Below are positions 46,472-56,606 of a stretch of DNA of 64,000 nt, piece by piece. The DNA is from DUZB01 sp963747555 (GTDB taxonomy: Bacteria; Desulfobacterota; DSM-4660; Desulfatiglandales; Desulfatiglandaceae). Within the stretch, counting starts at the first letter, position 1; the number at the start of each line of letters is the position of its first letter. The stretch lies in NCBI GenBank assembly GCA_963747555.1, contig CAVVFZ010000011.1:186001-250000 (forward strand), in the 5' to 3' direction. The position numbers and the translations under genes were made by a program. The notes under the pieces were generated by a model, which worked only from the letters and a program-made list of their open reading frames with translations, did not search any database and had not been told where the DNA came from.

Positions 46472-47870
46472 ATGGGACTTGCCGCGAAAATTCCAGACCC
46501 CGCGCCTGAGGAGCTGTTTCGAGAAATGATCCATGATGAAGTCGATAAGTGGGTGGATGAGATTGTTGCAGACGTCTTTAGAGATGACAGGCAACCCACT
46601 CTGACGGAGCTGAGCGATTTGTTTGCGCAAACGAAACAGAAATTTTTCGGTGCTTGTTTGCAGACATTGGTTGAACAAAGTATGCAGGTCTGTGCGATCA
46701 GGATTATGCGCCTTTCCCGAAAGGCGGAAAGCGTTGCAAGAAACGGCGCATGAATTCAAAAGAGTTGGTGACGATGCAGGGACCAAGCAGCCTGAAGCGG
46801 GCGTGGTTTTATTGTACGGATTGCTCATATGGTTTCAGTCCCCTGGACAAAGTGCTTGAACTGAGCCGAAAAAGGTATCAGTTTGACGTGCAACGAAAAT
46901 CGGTGAAGACGACCGCAGAAGTTCCCTTTGGTTGCGGAAGCGATATGTTCGAAGAGCTAACGGGTCAAAGCCTCAGCGATCATTTCATGCACGAGACGTT
47001 TGAAGAAGTTGGCGCCCATGCTTCGTTGGAAACGGTGATTCCTGATAAAAATGCCATACAGGAGAGGATTGACCAGGCGAGCACCGGCGCTTGGCGGCCG
47101 GTGCTGGTGGTCGCATCTGACGGTGCCCATCTGCCCACCCGAGCCAAGACGAAACGAAATGAAAAAAGAGGCAAGGGCCGGTGGCAGGAAGCCAAGGGTT
47201 TCAGGATATATTTGTTGGCACATGATCGGATTATTCACGTGGCGAGCTGGCATCAAATTCAAAACGAAGAACAATTTGGCAAAGATTTGGCTTATGTTGC
47301 CTCTCTCATTCCCGGGATCAGGTCCGGATTGGGCTCATAGGTGATGGCGCCGATTGGCTCTGGAAGCATATGACTGCATGTTTTCCCGGGGGACGTCAAG
47401 TACTGGATTATTACCATTGTGCCGAACATATTCATAAGGTGGCAAAAGCACAATACGGGGATGGATCATTTCAAGCGTTGGAATGGGCTGAAAACACGAT
47501 CACCAGACTGTTTTTTGCCGAGACCGGTAATGTTATCGGCGGACTTCGAAGAATGCATCCAAGAAGCAATGAGGCTGAAGAAGAAATCCGTAAACTGACT
47601 GTTTATCTGGACAACAATAGGGAAAGAGTACACTATCGTGGAGATCGGATAGGAGGTTATCCCATTGGAAGCGGTGGAATAGAATCCGCTAACAAGTTCA
47701 TATGCCATACTCGAATGAAACGCTCTGGTGCGTGGTGGGTAAAAGAAACAGGAAATGCAATGCTTCGAATTCGTTGTGCCATTTACAACGGAACATATCA
47801 CGGCGTTTTTGAAACCTACAAGACGGCCAGTTTAGATAGAGATTCAATCAATTTCTTAACAAACCGGTAA
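46472..47870 (+). CDS. ISKra4-family transposase (two frameshifts)
   Basis: About 465 aa over three frames. Segment 1 (46472 to about 46690) is helical. Segment 2 begins with a zinc ribbon (FPKGGKRCKKRRMNSKEL; YCTDCSYGFSPLD) and holds the first catalytic region (PVLVVASDGAHLPTRAK). Segment 3 has IGLIGDGADWLWKHM, VLDYYHCAEHIHK and IGSGGIESANKFI, the typical later DDE region. Frame changes near 46690 and 47320 look like single missing bases (a G lost in IPGDQVRIGL). They may be sequencing errors; programmed frameshifting is not typical of this family. Ends 8 nt before the right terminal repeat is complete. Confidence 0.85.
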
Positions 47871-47878
47871 TGCTCCCG

Positions 47879-48330
47879 TTTGCAGTTTAGGATTTTGTTG
47901 TTACGATGGAGCTTTGATGTAGTCCGGTTTGGGCAATGGCGTTGTAAGGCGAGTTATTTAATTATTTAAGGACTTTCTCCTGTTACGTCCCCTGCTATTG
48001 TTGAAAAGAAATTGTGACCCACTGATTTTGTTCGGTGGGCTGAGCATAATGGTGATACCGCACAGAACCTGCCACACCTGGTCCATGAGACGTAAATTGG
48101 GATCCGGTCGGAACCTTTTTGAATTTTGCATGCTATGGATTTTGGTGCACAAAACATGGAAAAATCAATCATGAATTTTTCATGTATTATCGATAGAATC
48201 AGAATAGATAGTGATTTTTTCCATTCTATGGAGGCAATATATTGAAATTCCGCACCTATCCGAACTGTTGGGCACTCATAAGCGTCATCCAGTAGCCCGA
48301 ATCAGAAATGAAAAGGCGAACGGAGAACCC
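47879..48330. other. Intergenic right of the IS
   Basis: 452 bp with repeat R copy 2 (48018-48056) and AT-rich sequence before the NTPase gene. Short frames on the minus strand around the repeat have no recognised family. No promoter could be assigned with confidence. Confidence 0.4.
48018..48056. repeat. Repeat R, copy 2 (partner at 44362-44400)
   Basis: Same orientation as copy 1; similarity stops after about 45 bp on the right, and no attC-like structure follows this copy. Confidence 0.65.
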
Positions 48331-51300
48331 ATGAACAAATCTAGACCTTCAATATACCGCGATGCGCTTCAGGTGTCTCCTGAACGCATTGCAACGATGA
48401 GTGACGGAGACCTGAACGTGCTTATGGGGCAACTACTCCGAGCTTCTGCGTATAGATGTGGTTCTCCGATAAACGAGATCCTTGTCAACACTGAGGGTAA
48501 AGCCAAAGACGACGGGTGCGACGGTTGGTCTTCAAAGCCTGCAAGATCCGACCAATGGCTCGGTTCAATCCACACATGCTGGCAGTTCAAGGCCGGTTCA
48601 GGTGGACAGCCAGCAAGGCTTGCTGGTGAGGTAAACAAGAGAATCCCCAAAGAGACACTTATTAGTGGTGGCCGTTTCGTTGTAGTTGCTAGCGGCTCAA
48701 CGAATGGTAAGACGGAGAGAGAGTACGGCTTAAAAGCCTGAGCGACGACGCGGCGACGGCGGCGATTCCTACCGAGAAGATCGAGGTCATCGGAAGTGAA
48801 CGCCTTACGAACTGGTGCAACCAGAACCCTGCAACAGCAGCACGTTGGGCTGGACGACCTGATGGCCTCTGGACCCTCAGACGATTGGTCGAACTCGGAT
48901 GAGCATCAAGTTCCATGGCAGGCGTCAGTAGCTACGCAGTCCGAGCTCGACACCAGACGAGCCGATCTGGACTTCCAAACCGGCAGCATTCATCATTTTC
49001 ACATCCAGGGTCCCTCGGGCGCCGGGAAGACCAGATTCGCCTCGAACTATGTCGAGAGGCGGCATGGCGCAGTTCGGTGATTTACATCCGACAGGCTGAA
49101 GATCTTCGCTTATTAGAGCTCATCGACAGTGTAACAACAGACATTGGCGCCCACCTGACCGTGGTTGCCGATGAAGTTCCGGCGGAGAAGCTCCGACCGT
49201 TGCGGGATTCGGTTGGCCGAGGCAACGGCCGTGTTCGGCTCGTAACTGTGGGGCACAGCCCGAAGTCCGGATCCGACGCGCATACCTTCTCTGCCCCTTA
49301 AGCCAATCGACTCCGAGACGATGCGGAAGATAATCAAGGGCTGGCGCCCTGCAATGCCAGTAGAGCATGTCGACTTCCTGGTGCGCTTCGCGGATGGATA
49401 CGTCCGGCTTGCGCGCTTGGCGGCGGATGCTGTTGTCCGAGACCCAGCTATTAATGTGATGGGCTTGCTCAGCCGTGATGAGATTCGTGGTTTCCTTGAT
49501 GGCATGCTCGGGACAGTTGACAGACATGCTCTTTACGTCGTAGCGGTTTTGACCAGCGTGGGTTGGATAGATGACAAGCAAGAAGAGGGGAAGACGATTG
49601 CTAAACACTTTGGATTCGATTGGAACCTTATTCAGGCGACCGTCCAAGATTTCCATCGCCGCTTTGGCATTGTGCCGCGCGGTGGGCGATATCGATACAT
49701 CTCGCCCACGCCCTTAGCGGTCTACCTTGCAGTCGAAGCATGGACCACCTATCCCGACCTCTTGAAGTCGCTGTCCGATGTGTTACCATGGGAAAGCGGC
49801 CAGAGATGCGTACTACGAGCGCTTACAATCGATGGCGAGCAATCCACAAGCTCGAAAATATGCAAGCGAGGAACTGGCCTTTTTTTTCGTGTAGGCGACT
49901 ACGTAGACGCCGAGCACTGTACGCCGCTGGTCGGTACTGTCCTCCGCAGATCCTGAAGAAGCAGCGCGCAACATTTTGAGAGCCCTCAGTATTGCGAGCC
50001 TTGAAGACCGCAGACGAATTAAAGACGGCGTAAGACGAGAGACAGTGGGGACGCTCGTGCGGCTTGCGTGGAGGTCGTCATCATTCCATGACGCGGTCAA
50101 AGCTCTCGCTCTGCTGGCCGAAGCTGAAAATGAAACGTGGGCGAACAACGCCTCCCGTGAGTTTGTGGCGCGGTTCCAAATTTTTTTGGGTGGAACGGCT
50201 GTCCCCCTACCTGGACCGCATGTCCGTCCTTGATGAGCTGCTTGCCACAAATCGCCCGACCGCTAGCGTGCCTAACAGTGAAAGCCCTTGCCCAGATAGG
50301 CAACCAACAACCGTTCCCGAATCGGCAATAGCCCAGCGTCTGATGAATTACCGGAGAAGGAGTGGCAGACCACGTACAGAGAAAGAACATTTCGAGTGCA
50401 TAACGACCGCGATTAGCAGACTCAGCGATATTGCGAAGCGTGGAATTGTCGATACACAGGGCGACCTTGTTTCCGCGGCCGAGAAACTCTCAATGATGCT
50501 GCGGGAAACACAGTTGATAGGAGTCGTAGCTGATTTTTTTGAAGATCTGCGTAAGGCCTATCCGGCTTCTCGAGAGCCATTGAGAAGAACTATCGCGGAT
50601 ATCATCCGCAGGGAGAAAAAGTATTGGAAAGAGCTGTCGGCTACGGAAATGGAGGAACTTGAGAGACTGCACAACCGTTTTGAAGACCCAACCTTGGGCG
50701 CTCGGCTCCAGCAGTATATCGGACAGGCTCCATGGGAGTTAAGAAAAACAACCAGACCTGAAGCCTCTTGCGGAAGAACTTCTCTCAAAGCTTGAGGTTT
50801 TGGAGGGGAATTGGCCTTGGCTAACCTCCGGTGAAGCATCGGGAGGTTGGCGGCTTGGGGAGGCTCTTGCCGCCGTAGATTTGAAAGGTGAGCTAGCCGA
50901 GATATTGCCTTCGATTCCTGGCGGTGGCCGGGATCTGCGGTTGGTCTGCGGGTACGTGAGTGCTCAGAGGAAAACCCAGGGTGGGTTCTGGTACGATGAC
51001 TGGGTAACTTCCCAGTTCGAAAGAGACCCGAAACCGATCGCTCTTCTGTTCGAGGTGGTTTGGCGCTGTGGCGTCACCGCGTCCATCGCGACGCATGCTG
51101 GTCACTATACTGCGTAACGAGCAGGTAAGTCCGCAGATCGTTGGTAAGCTTGGGTATGGTTCTTGGGATGAAAACATTGCCTTCGAAGTATTGGAGACCC
51201 TGCTACGAGCAATGGCCGACACAGCACACCATGAGACGGCGATCCAGATCCTGGCGCATCGGATGAAAGCCTATTCCGCAGAGACTGAACTCTGGAAAAC

Positions 51301-51971
51301 ATTGGCGCTGGATTTGGTCACAGCTCCCGATCTCATCCGTAGCGAGCATACGGCGAACTACTACTGGAAAGAAGTTTGTAACACGCTTGTCGAAGAATAT
51401 CCTGGAGAGATTGCTGCTGCCATTTTTCGCGAACAGGCTAATCAAGAATCTGGTACCTGGTTCGCCGAACATAGTAATGCGGCTGGAGTGCTCCTCAAGT
51501 GCGTCAAGCAAGATCCACGCCAGGGTTTGGCAGGCAATGCTGCCTTACCTATCATCACCCATAGGAGCCCACATGTTCAGTGTAGGATTCCCACGAGGCG
51601 TTCTGGAATACACACCTCCAGATGATGTAGACTCATGGATTGCGGAGAAGCCCGAGGAACGTGCCGTGATGATGGCTAGACTAACAAGTAAGGACATGTC
51701 GACAGACAAAACATTTGCGTCACGGCTCCTCGGCACTTACGGTGAAAATGAGCGGATAGCAAACACATTTTTCTCTGATTACATATCTGGAATTTGGTGG
51801 GGACCTGCGTCTGAACACTGGAGCCAATTAGCTGATTCCCTCGAAAAAATCGCCGGACGAACAGCACTGCCAAAATTACGCCATTGGGCTGCGGATTCGG
51901 CGCGGTCTTTGCGTAAAATGGCCGAACATGACCAGCAACGCGAAGAGGAAGAGGAACTCCGTTCACGTTAG
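48331..51971 (+). CDS. Large P-loop NTPase with restriction-nuclease-like N terminus (multiply frameshifted)
   Basis: About 1213 aa when eight or nine frames are joined. Residues 1-140 look like a PD-(D/E)XK variant: DDGCDGWSS followed by TCWQFKAGSGG (a QxK motif, as in Mrr-like enzymes). Walker A is HIQGPSGAGKTRFA and a Walker B-like TVVADEV follows, then a winged-helix-like region (GWIDDKQEEGKTIAKHFGF; GGRYRYISPTPLAVYLAVE) and a long helical C terminus to REEEEELRSR. Nuclease plus STAND/AAA-like NTPase plus helical sensor resembles Avs-type phage sensors, but no named family is asserted. Frame changes near 48732, 48890, 49045, 49290, 49800, 49940, 50205, 50755, 51085 and 51515 are mostly in short homopolymers. 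Confidence 0.65.
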
Positions 51972-52304
51972 GATAACGTATAAAACGTCTCGCACTTTTT
52001 GAAAGAGTAGCCCCAATATGATATGGATTGGATGACAACGACTAAGACTTTAACTGGGCAGCTTTCAATAAATGAGCGGACAATTGAAGGGAAAGTTAAT
52101 TCTTGCTGGATGCGAAAGGGCGGAGTTTCCGTTGAATCATTAAGAGGGGAAAGTCGCCGGGGTGGACTTCCCGCATTAAAGGAACTTGAATGCTACAGGT
52201 CGGCTGTTCTTGGTGCCGTCGAAGGAGCGCTCACAAATTCATAAACAAGCCAATTTTTTTTGAAGCTCCCGTGGCATTTTTCACCACCGAATCAAAATCC
52301 GCCC

Positions 52305-52351
52305 CAATCCGCTCTCTCGTGTAATCTTAAAATTCCTGCCGATCCGACAGA
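52305..52351. repeat. Direct repeat copy B (partner at 44185-44233)
   Basis: See copy A. The core tcttaaaattcctgccgatc matches with one substitution. It lies about 120 bp upstream of the Phd/ParE operon. Confidence 0.65.
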
Positions 52352-52416
52352 GGGAGGACTCTTTCTTAGGTGGAAATTTTCCGCCTATCCAGTGCCGATT
52401 AAACCTCATTTCAAGC

Positions 52417-52464
52417 TTGAAAGTTGACCTGTTTATGGACTATATTAAGTCATATTTAAACAGG
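52417..52464 (+). promoter_or_regulatory. Promoter and dyad operator of the second Phd/ParE pair
   Basis: -35 TTGAAA (52417-52422), 18-nt spacer, -10 TATATT (52441-52446). A perfect inverted repeat CCTGTTTA (52428-52435) / TAAACAGG (52457-52464) straddles the -10 box, which suits autorepression by the antitoxin or the TA complex. Confidence 0.6.
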
Positions 52465-52474
52465 GGGTATTCCA

Positions 52475-52750
52475 ATGAAACTGTCAAATCAGATTCGGCC
52501 CATCAGCTACCTGAAGGCCCATGCCGCTGAAATCGTCAGAAACCTGTCCAAACAGCAGGAGCCACTTATCATCACCCAGAACGGCGAAGCCAAGGTGGTC
52601 ATACAAGACATCGAAAGCTACGAGCAAACCCAGCAAACCATTGCACTTCTGAAAATTTTGTCACTGGGAATGCGTCAGATTGAGGAGGGCAAGGTTTTAC
52701 CCGCTGAGGATGTGATGAAGACTCTTCGCGAGAGGCAGGAGGATCGGTGA
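52475..52750 (+). CDS. Phd/YefM-family antitoxin
   Basis: 91 aa: IRPISYLKAHAAEIVRNLSK and PLIITQNGEAKVVIQDIESY are the Phd fold; the acidic/basic tail (LPAEDVMKTLRERQEDR) would bind the toxin. Related to, but clearly diverged from, the antitoxin at 39153. GGGGGT upstream serves as ribosome-binding site. Autoregulation is likely through the dyad at 52428-52464. The stop TGA overlaps the toxin ATG (TGATG). Confidence 0.92.
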   Translation: MKLSNQIRPISYLKAHAAEIVRNLSKQQEPLIITQNGEAKVVIQDIESYEQTQQTIALLKILSLGMRQIEEGKVLPAEDVMKTLRERQEDR

Positions 52751-53076
52751 TGCCGTTCGCGGTTTTGCTGACCAGAGACGCCGCACGCGATCTCAACGAG
52801 CTTTATGATTATATCACCATGCACGACTCCCCCGGAAATGCATACTATGTCTTAAAGAAGATTGAGGAAACCTTTTCCGCGTTGTCCGAATTTCCCGAGC
52901 GGGGTATCTATCCGAAAGAACTGCTGAAGCTTGGGATTAAAGAATACCGCGAGATTTATTTCAAACCTTACCGTATCATTTACCGGGTCATAAACAAGAC
53001 CGTCTATGTTCTGCTGGCTGTGGATGGCCGCCGTGACCTGCAGACCCTGTTGCAGCGGCGGTTATTGGAATCGTAA
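52750..53076 (+). CDS. ParE/RelE-family toxin
   Basis: 108 aa with the ParE-like pattern LLTRDAARDLNELYDYI, SALSEFPERGIYPKEL, EYREIYFKPYRIIYRV and VYVLLAVDGRRDLQTLLQRRLLE, the closing helix being characteristic of ParE-type type II toxins. Full length, coupled to its antitoxin by a TGATG overlap. Gyrase or mRNA as target cannot be decided. Confidence 0.92.
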   Translation: MPFAVLLTRDAARDLNELYDYITMHDSPGNAYYVLKKIEETFSALSEFPERGIYPKELLKLGIKEYREIYFKPYRIIYRVINKTVYVLLAVDGRRDLQTLLQRRLLES

Positions 53077-53332
53077 TGAAGCGTGCCGGATGGGAGTGTC
53101 ATCCCAGACCTGGACACAGCAATATATCCCGGGGATATCCTCAAATACTCAGATATACAGACTCTCAATTAAATCTTTTTTCATCTTTTTAAACATCTCC
53201 CAGTCTTTTGGCAGGTTGCCGAATCGTCCCTTCGGTTTTATCTTTTTCTACATTTGATGCGGACTATTCATGTGAACGTGGAGCGTGGTGGACGCTTTTT
53301 ATAAACAGCCGAAAAGGGATACGTGAAGTCCT

Positions 53333-54507
53333 ATGCAGAGAAACATCATCCTGATCTTAATAGCCTTTTCTTTGACCTTTGTACGATATGGCATGGTTTT
53401 TCCGCTTGTCCCTCTGGAGGCCCAGGAACTGGGCGCCTCTCCCGCGGTGATTGGTCTCATTGTCGGTGCGTTCAGCCTGCTTTCGTTTTTCCTTTCCGTA
53501 CCCATCGGCGGGTTCACGGACAGGTTCGGCGTAAAAAGGATGCTCTTGCTCGGGGTGCTCTGTAACGCTTCAAGCTCCTTGCTGCTTCTGCACGCCAACG
53601 TCTTGTGCCTGATGACCTCACAGGTCCTGGGAGGCTTGGGATTTCAGCTGCACATTGTCTCCAGTCAGTCTTTTGTCGCACGCTTGAATCCCCGCTTGGG
53701 CGTGAGCGCACATTCGGCTACCTGACCTTCAGCGCGGCATTCGGTCAAACTCTCGGGCCGGTGCTGGGAGGGATCATGGCCACGCGGTTCGGATACAGCC
53801 AGGCCTTTTTTGTGTCGCTGCTGCTCTCCATTTCGGGCCTTATCGTGTGGGGAATTCGGGAATCCACGGGGGCGCCTCGCGTGGGCCGATACAGCCTCAT
53901 GGGAGATCTGCGGCATGCCGCGACGGCCTTTTCCGATTCACGCATGCTGGCCGTCCTTGCCTTCACATTCGGCGTCATTTTCACCGTGAGCCTTCGGACT
54001 TCCTTTTTGCCTGTTCTGCTTTTGAAACGCGGGTTGGAGGAAGCCGATGTGGGCCTTCTCATTTCCATTTTCGCGGCCTCCATGACCGTTATCCGGCCGT
54101 TTACCGGCAGAATCTTTCAAGTCTTCAGCCGCAAGAAAATGATGGCCTTCTCCGTACTGGCTGTCGCCTTCGGCGTGGGTCTGATTCCGGGGCTGTCGTC
54201 TTTTTTTGCAACCGCGCTTGCCTTATGTCTTTTCGGGCTCGGATTCGGCCTGACACAGCCGCTTTCCATGGTGATGGTTGCCGACCTGTCGGATCCCGAA
54301 CATCCCGGACTGAGCATGGGTATCCGCTTTATGGTCATCTCCTTTGCCAACCTCTTAGGCCCCGTTCTTTTAGGGTTTCTGGTGGAAGGCATCGGACTGA
54401 ACAGTCCTTTTTATGCTTCGGCCTTCCTGGTCCTGGCGATCGGCGCCTATATTCTCAAATGGAAGCCGGGACTCCTTCCTGGAAGACGGGAAAACAAAAG
54501 ACTCTGA
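53333..54507 (+). CDS. MFS transporter (frameshifted)
   Basis: About 391 aa, about 12 membrane segments. Starts MQRNIILILIAFSLTFVRYG; the signature loop is GGFTDRFGVKRMLLLG, and the second half repeats as RKKMMAFSVLAVAFGVG. The frame is lost near 53695-53705, where one missing base turns GRERTFGYLTFSAAFG into a stop. Unlike the MFS at 35.6 kb in sequence. Stands alone upstream of a PfkB kinase; substrate unknown. Confidence 0.85.
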
Positions 54508-54658
54508 ATTGATGAAAAGGATCTGCACATCGCGGACAATTCCGACAATTCCAGGGACTTTATCTTTATTTATGGCGATAATTGAGATATTGTCTCCGGA
54601 ATCGTCCCTAATGGGGAGCCTTAGATCTTGATCATTTTATGGATAATAAAGGGAACAA

Positions 54659-55618
54659 ATGAGAAAATATGATTTTGCTTTTATCGGCCATACATCCATT
54701 AACCAGATCATTCCATTTGAAGGGCCAGCGAAAAGTTTTTCGGGTGGTGCGGCAACCTTCGCCGCTATGACGGCGGCCGCACTTGGAAAAAAGACTGCAT
54801 TGATTACCAAAGCTGCAAAAAGAGATGAATCAACATTGATTCCTCTGAAGGAAAAAGGTGTGGATGTGTTTCTCATTCCAGCTGAAGAAACCACTCATTT
54901 GGAAATAACATATCCAACCCGGGACGTTGATTTTCGTGAGATATACCAGGAAAGAAATGCCGGCCCCATCACCATGGATGAAATGCCTCCCATCGACGCT
55001 TCCTTCTTTCACTTATGCCCGGTTACCAACCAGGATTTCACTTTGGATCTCATGAAAAGCCTTAAAGAAAAAGGGTATCATCTTTCCATTGATATGCAGG
55101 GATTTGTACGTCATTTAGATCCTGTTACGCTGAAGATTCATTTGGGGGATGCGCCCGAGAAGGAGAAAATTTTTGCACTTGCTGAAAGGGTCAAGGTGGA
55201 TGTTCAGGAAGCCAAACTGCTGACGGGGACCGACGACCTGGAAAAGGCGGCTTTGATTTTGGAAGATCTGGGAAGCCGTGAAACCATGATCACTCGATCG
55301 GACGGGGTCCTATTGCGATACGACGGAAAAACTTATTTTGAAAAATTCTCAAACCGATACCTCTTAGGAAGAACCGGAAGGGGAGATACGACGTTCAGCG
55401 CATATATTTCCCGCAGAATCGATCACGGGCCTCTGGAATCTCTGAAATTCGCAGCGGCTCTTGCATCCATTAAACTTGAAAATTCCGGACCTTTTAATGG
55501 TACCCTTGAAGAAGTGATCCAGAGAATGGAGGACCCTTTTTTGATAAGATCCGGATCAGTATCGGCCGGCTCAACACCGAGCGTTACGCTTTCGCAGCCG
55601 GGTGACCGACTTGTATGA
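54659..55618 (+). CDS. PfkB-family carbohydrate kinase
   Basis: 319 aa, ribokinase fold. N-terminal FIGHTSINQIIPFEG and SGGAATFAAMTAAALGKKTA (the family's GG motif), VDVQEAKLLTGTDDLEKAA, and the C-terminal anion-hole/catalytic motif GRTGRGDTTFSAY in which Asp is the predicted base. The usual GAGD is RGDT here, as in several PfkB subgroups. The substrate (sugar, nucleoside or other alcohol) cannot be told. Upstream MFS is 150 bp away in the same direction and might import the substrate. Confidence 0.9.
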   Translation: MRKYDFAFIGHTSINQIIPFEGPAKSFSGGAATFAAMTAAALGKKTALITKAAKRDESTLIPLKEKGVDVFLIPAEETTHLEITYPTRDVDFREIYQERNAGPITMDEMPPIDASFFHLCPVTNQDFTLDLMKSLKEKGYHLSIDMQGFVRHLDPVTLKIHLGDAPEKEKIFALAERVKVDVQEAKLLTGTDDLEKAALILEDLGSRETMITRSDGVLLRYDGKTYFEKFSNRYLLGRTGRGDTTFSAYISRRIDHGPLESLKFAAALASIKLENSGPFNGTLEEVIQRMEDPFLIRSGSVSAGSTPSVTLSQPGDRLV

Positions 55619-55698
55619 CCATTGGAAATTCCGGCCGAAACCATTGAGCGCTTCAACTGCCTGTCCCATGCGTTCCGCCTGCCTGTCTGTATTTGTCA

Positions 55699-55760
55699 AA
55701 CCTGCGCCTTGGTACAAATGGGAGAGCAAATTAACTGGAAAGGTTATTTGTAAGCAGGTT
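55699..55760. other. Candidate structured intergenic element
   Basis: AACCTGC (55699-55705) pairs with GCAGGTT (55754-55760), and TACAAAT (55713-55719) with ATTTGTA (55746-55752). Two nested 7-bp stems enclose a 26-nt loop. It is followed by further small inverted repeats (ACGTT/AACGT near 55761; CGTAGC/GCTACG near 55771-55808). No known RNA family was recognised. Confidence 0.35.
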
Positions 55761-55813
55761 ACGTTCGCAACGTAGCATGCGGATAAGCTTGCGGGAGAAC
55801 TACGCTACGGATC

Positions 55814-55876
55814 CGATTTTTGCTTCAAACCCTGACTGAATGAATGATACGATCGTTCCGGCTTATTCATGATTCT
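55814..55876. repeat. Intergenic repeat S, copy 1 (partner at 56526-56586)
   Basis: gatttttg followed by ttaaaccctg-like sequence, gaatgaatg and a cgggcttat-like segment; about 70% identical to copy 2, same orientation. One copy precedes and one follows the first response-regulator gene. Confidence 0.5.
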
Positions 55877-55952
55877 TTTCCGTTGCGCCGTTGAACCACC
55901 ATCCACTGCGCGGGGCTTGGAATTTCAAGCCGCCGCTTTTTGAGGAAGAGTC

Positions 55953-55980
55953 TTGAAAGAAAACGAGAAAGCGTTATCCT
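55953..55980 (+). promoter_or_regulatory. Promoter of response regulator 1
   Basis: TTGAAA (55953-55958), 16-nt spacer, TATCCT (55975-55980). The same boxes, spacing and leader recur upstream of response regulator 2, which supports the assignment. Confidence 0.55.
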
Positions 55981-56035
55981 TACGGGTATCCGGTTTCAAA
56001 ATCGGGCTGAAACTCATGTGGGAGGCCCAAGTAAG

Positions 56036-56524
56036 GTGAAAAAAGATTTAGTGAAAGGAAAACGGGTTCTCATTGTGGATGATGAACCCGACGTGTTGGA
56101 AACCCTGAAAGAAGTGTTGTCCATGTGCGACCTCGTGGAGGCGTCCAATTTCGACGATGCCAGAGACCTCCTCGAAAAGGAGACCTTTGATATCGCTGTC
56201 CTGGATATCATGGGCGTGGATGGATACGAACTGCTTCACATCGCCAATGACCGGAATGTCCCGGCGGTTATGCTGACAGCCAATGCCTTGAGCGTAGACC
56301 ACACGATGAAGTCTTTCAAGGAAGGGGCTGCTTTTTTTGTCCCGAAAGAGGAAATGTCGCTTCTCGCCACATTCCTGAACGACGTCCTGACGGCCCGGGA
56401 AGCCGGGAAAAAACCGTGGGCCAGATGGTTGGAACGCCTGGGGTCGTTTTACGACCGGAAATTCGGGCCGGACTGGCAGAGTAAGGACGAAGAATTCTGG
56501 CAGAAATTCAAATATTGGATGTAG
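56036..56524 (+). CDS. Response regulator receiver protein, copy 1
   Basis: 162 aa. Receiver domain (1-120): acidic pair in VLIVDDEPDV (Asp15-Asp16), phospho-acceptor Asp57 in IAVLDIMGVDGYEL, Thr in VMLTA and Lys in VPKEEM. A conserved tail of about 40 residues (WARWLERLGSFYDRKFGPDW) has no recognised output domain. GTG 56036 with GGAGG upstream is preferred over the ATG at 55940, because the paralogue aligns from here. No histidine kinase is adjacent. About 75-80% similar to the copy at 57332. Confidence 0.9.
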   Translation: MKKDLVKGKRVLIVDDEPDVLETLKEVLSMCDLVEASNFDDARDLLEKETFDIAVLDIMGVDGYELLHIANDRNVPAVMLTANALSVDHTMKSFKEGAAFFVPKEEMSLLATFLNDVLTAREAGKKPWARWLERLGSFYDRKFGPDWQSKDEEFWQKFKYWM

Positions 56525-56525
56525 T

Positions 56526-56586
56526 GATTTTTGTCTTAAACCCTGTCCGAATGAATGGTAGGACCCTTCGGGCTTATCGAATATTT
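56526..56586. repeat. Intergenic repeat S, copy 2 (partner at 55814-55876)
   Basis: Starts 2 nt after the response regulator 1 stop; see copy 1. It overlaps the space before the convergent methyltransferase and may contribute to termination (gacccttcgggcttat). Confidence 0.5.
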
Positions 56587-56606
56587 TCGATGACGCAAGA
56601 TGGATT

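Larger units (their letters stand above)
45460..47878 (+). mobile_element. ISKra4-type insertion sequence with DruA-like passenger gene
   Basis: About 2.42 kb bounded by perfect 23-bp terminal inverted repeats (left 45460-45482 starting cgggagcattaccggtttg; right 47856-47878). GTTTGCA occurs just outside the left end (45452-45458) and at the right end (47878-47884), a likely target duplication of 6-7 bp; the left boundary is uncertain by 1-2 nt. Contents: a DUF4338 gene and a two-frameshift ISKra4-family transposase, read in the same direction with no gap. Confidence 0.85.
51972..52474. other. Intergenic with direct repeat B and antitoxin promoter
   Basis: 503 bp. Holds direct repeat copy B (52305-52351) and the promoter/operator of the next TA pair. 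A 73-codon frame at 52023-52244 has no recognised family and no clear ribosome-binding site. Confidence 0.4.

Noticed and set aside
46680..47340. Programmed ribosomal frameshifting in the transposase
   Set aside because: Both breaks look like single missing bases without slippery motifs, and ISKra4 transposases are normally one frame; similar errors occur all over the window.
48796..49080. Small separate ATPase gene
   Set aside because: It is an internal frame segment of the frameshifted NTPase; similarity continues on both sides in other frames.
55640..55930. tRNA gene in the gap before response regulator 1
   Set aside because: The stems do not form a cloverleaf, and there is no T-loop GTTCGA-type motif or CCA-proximal acceptor stem.
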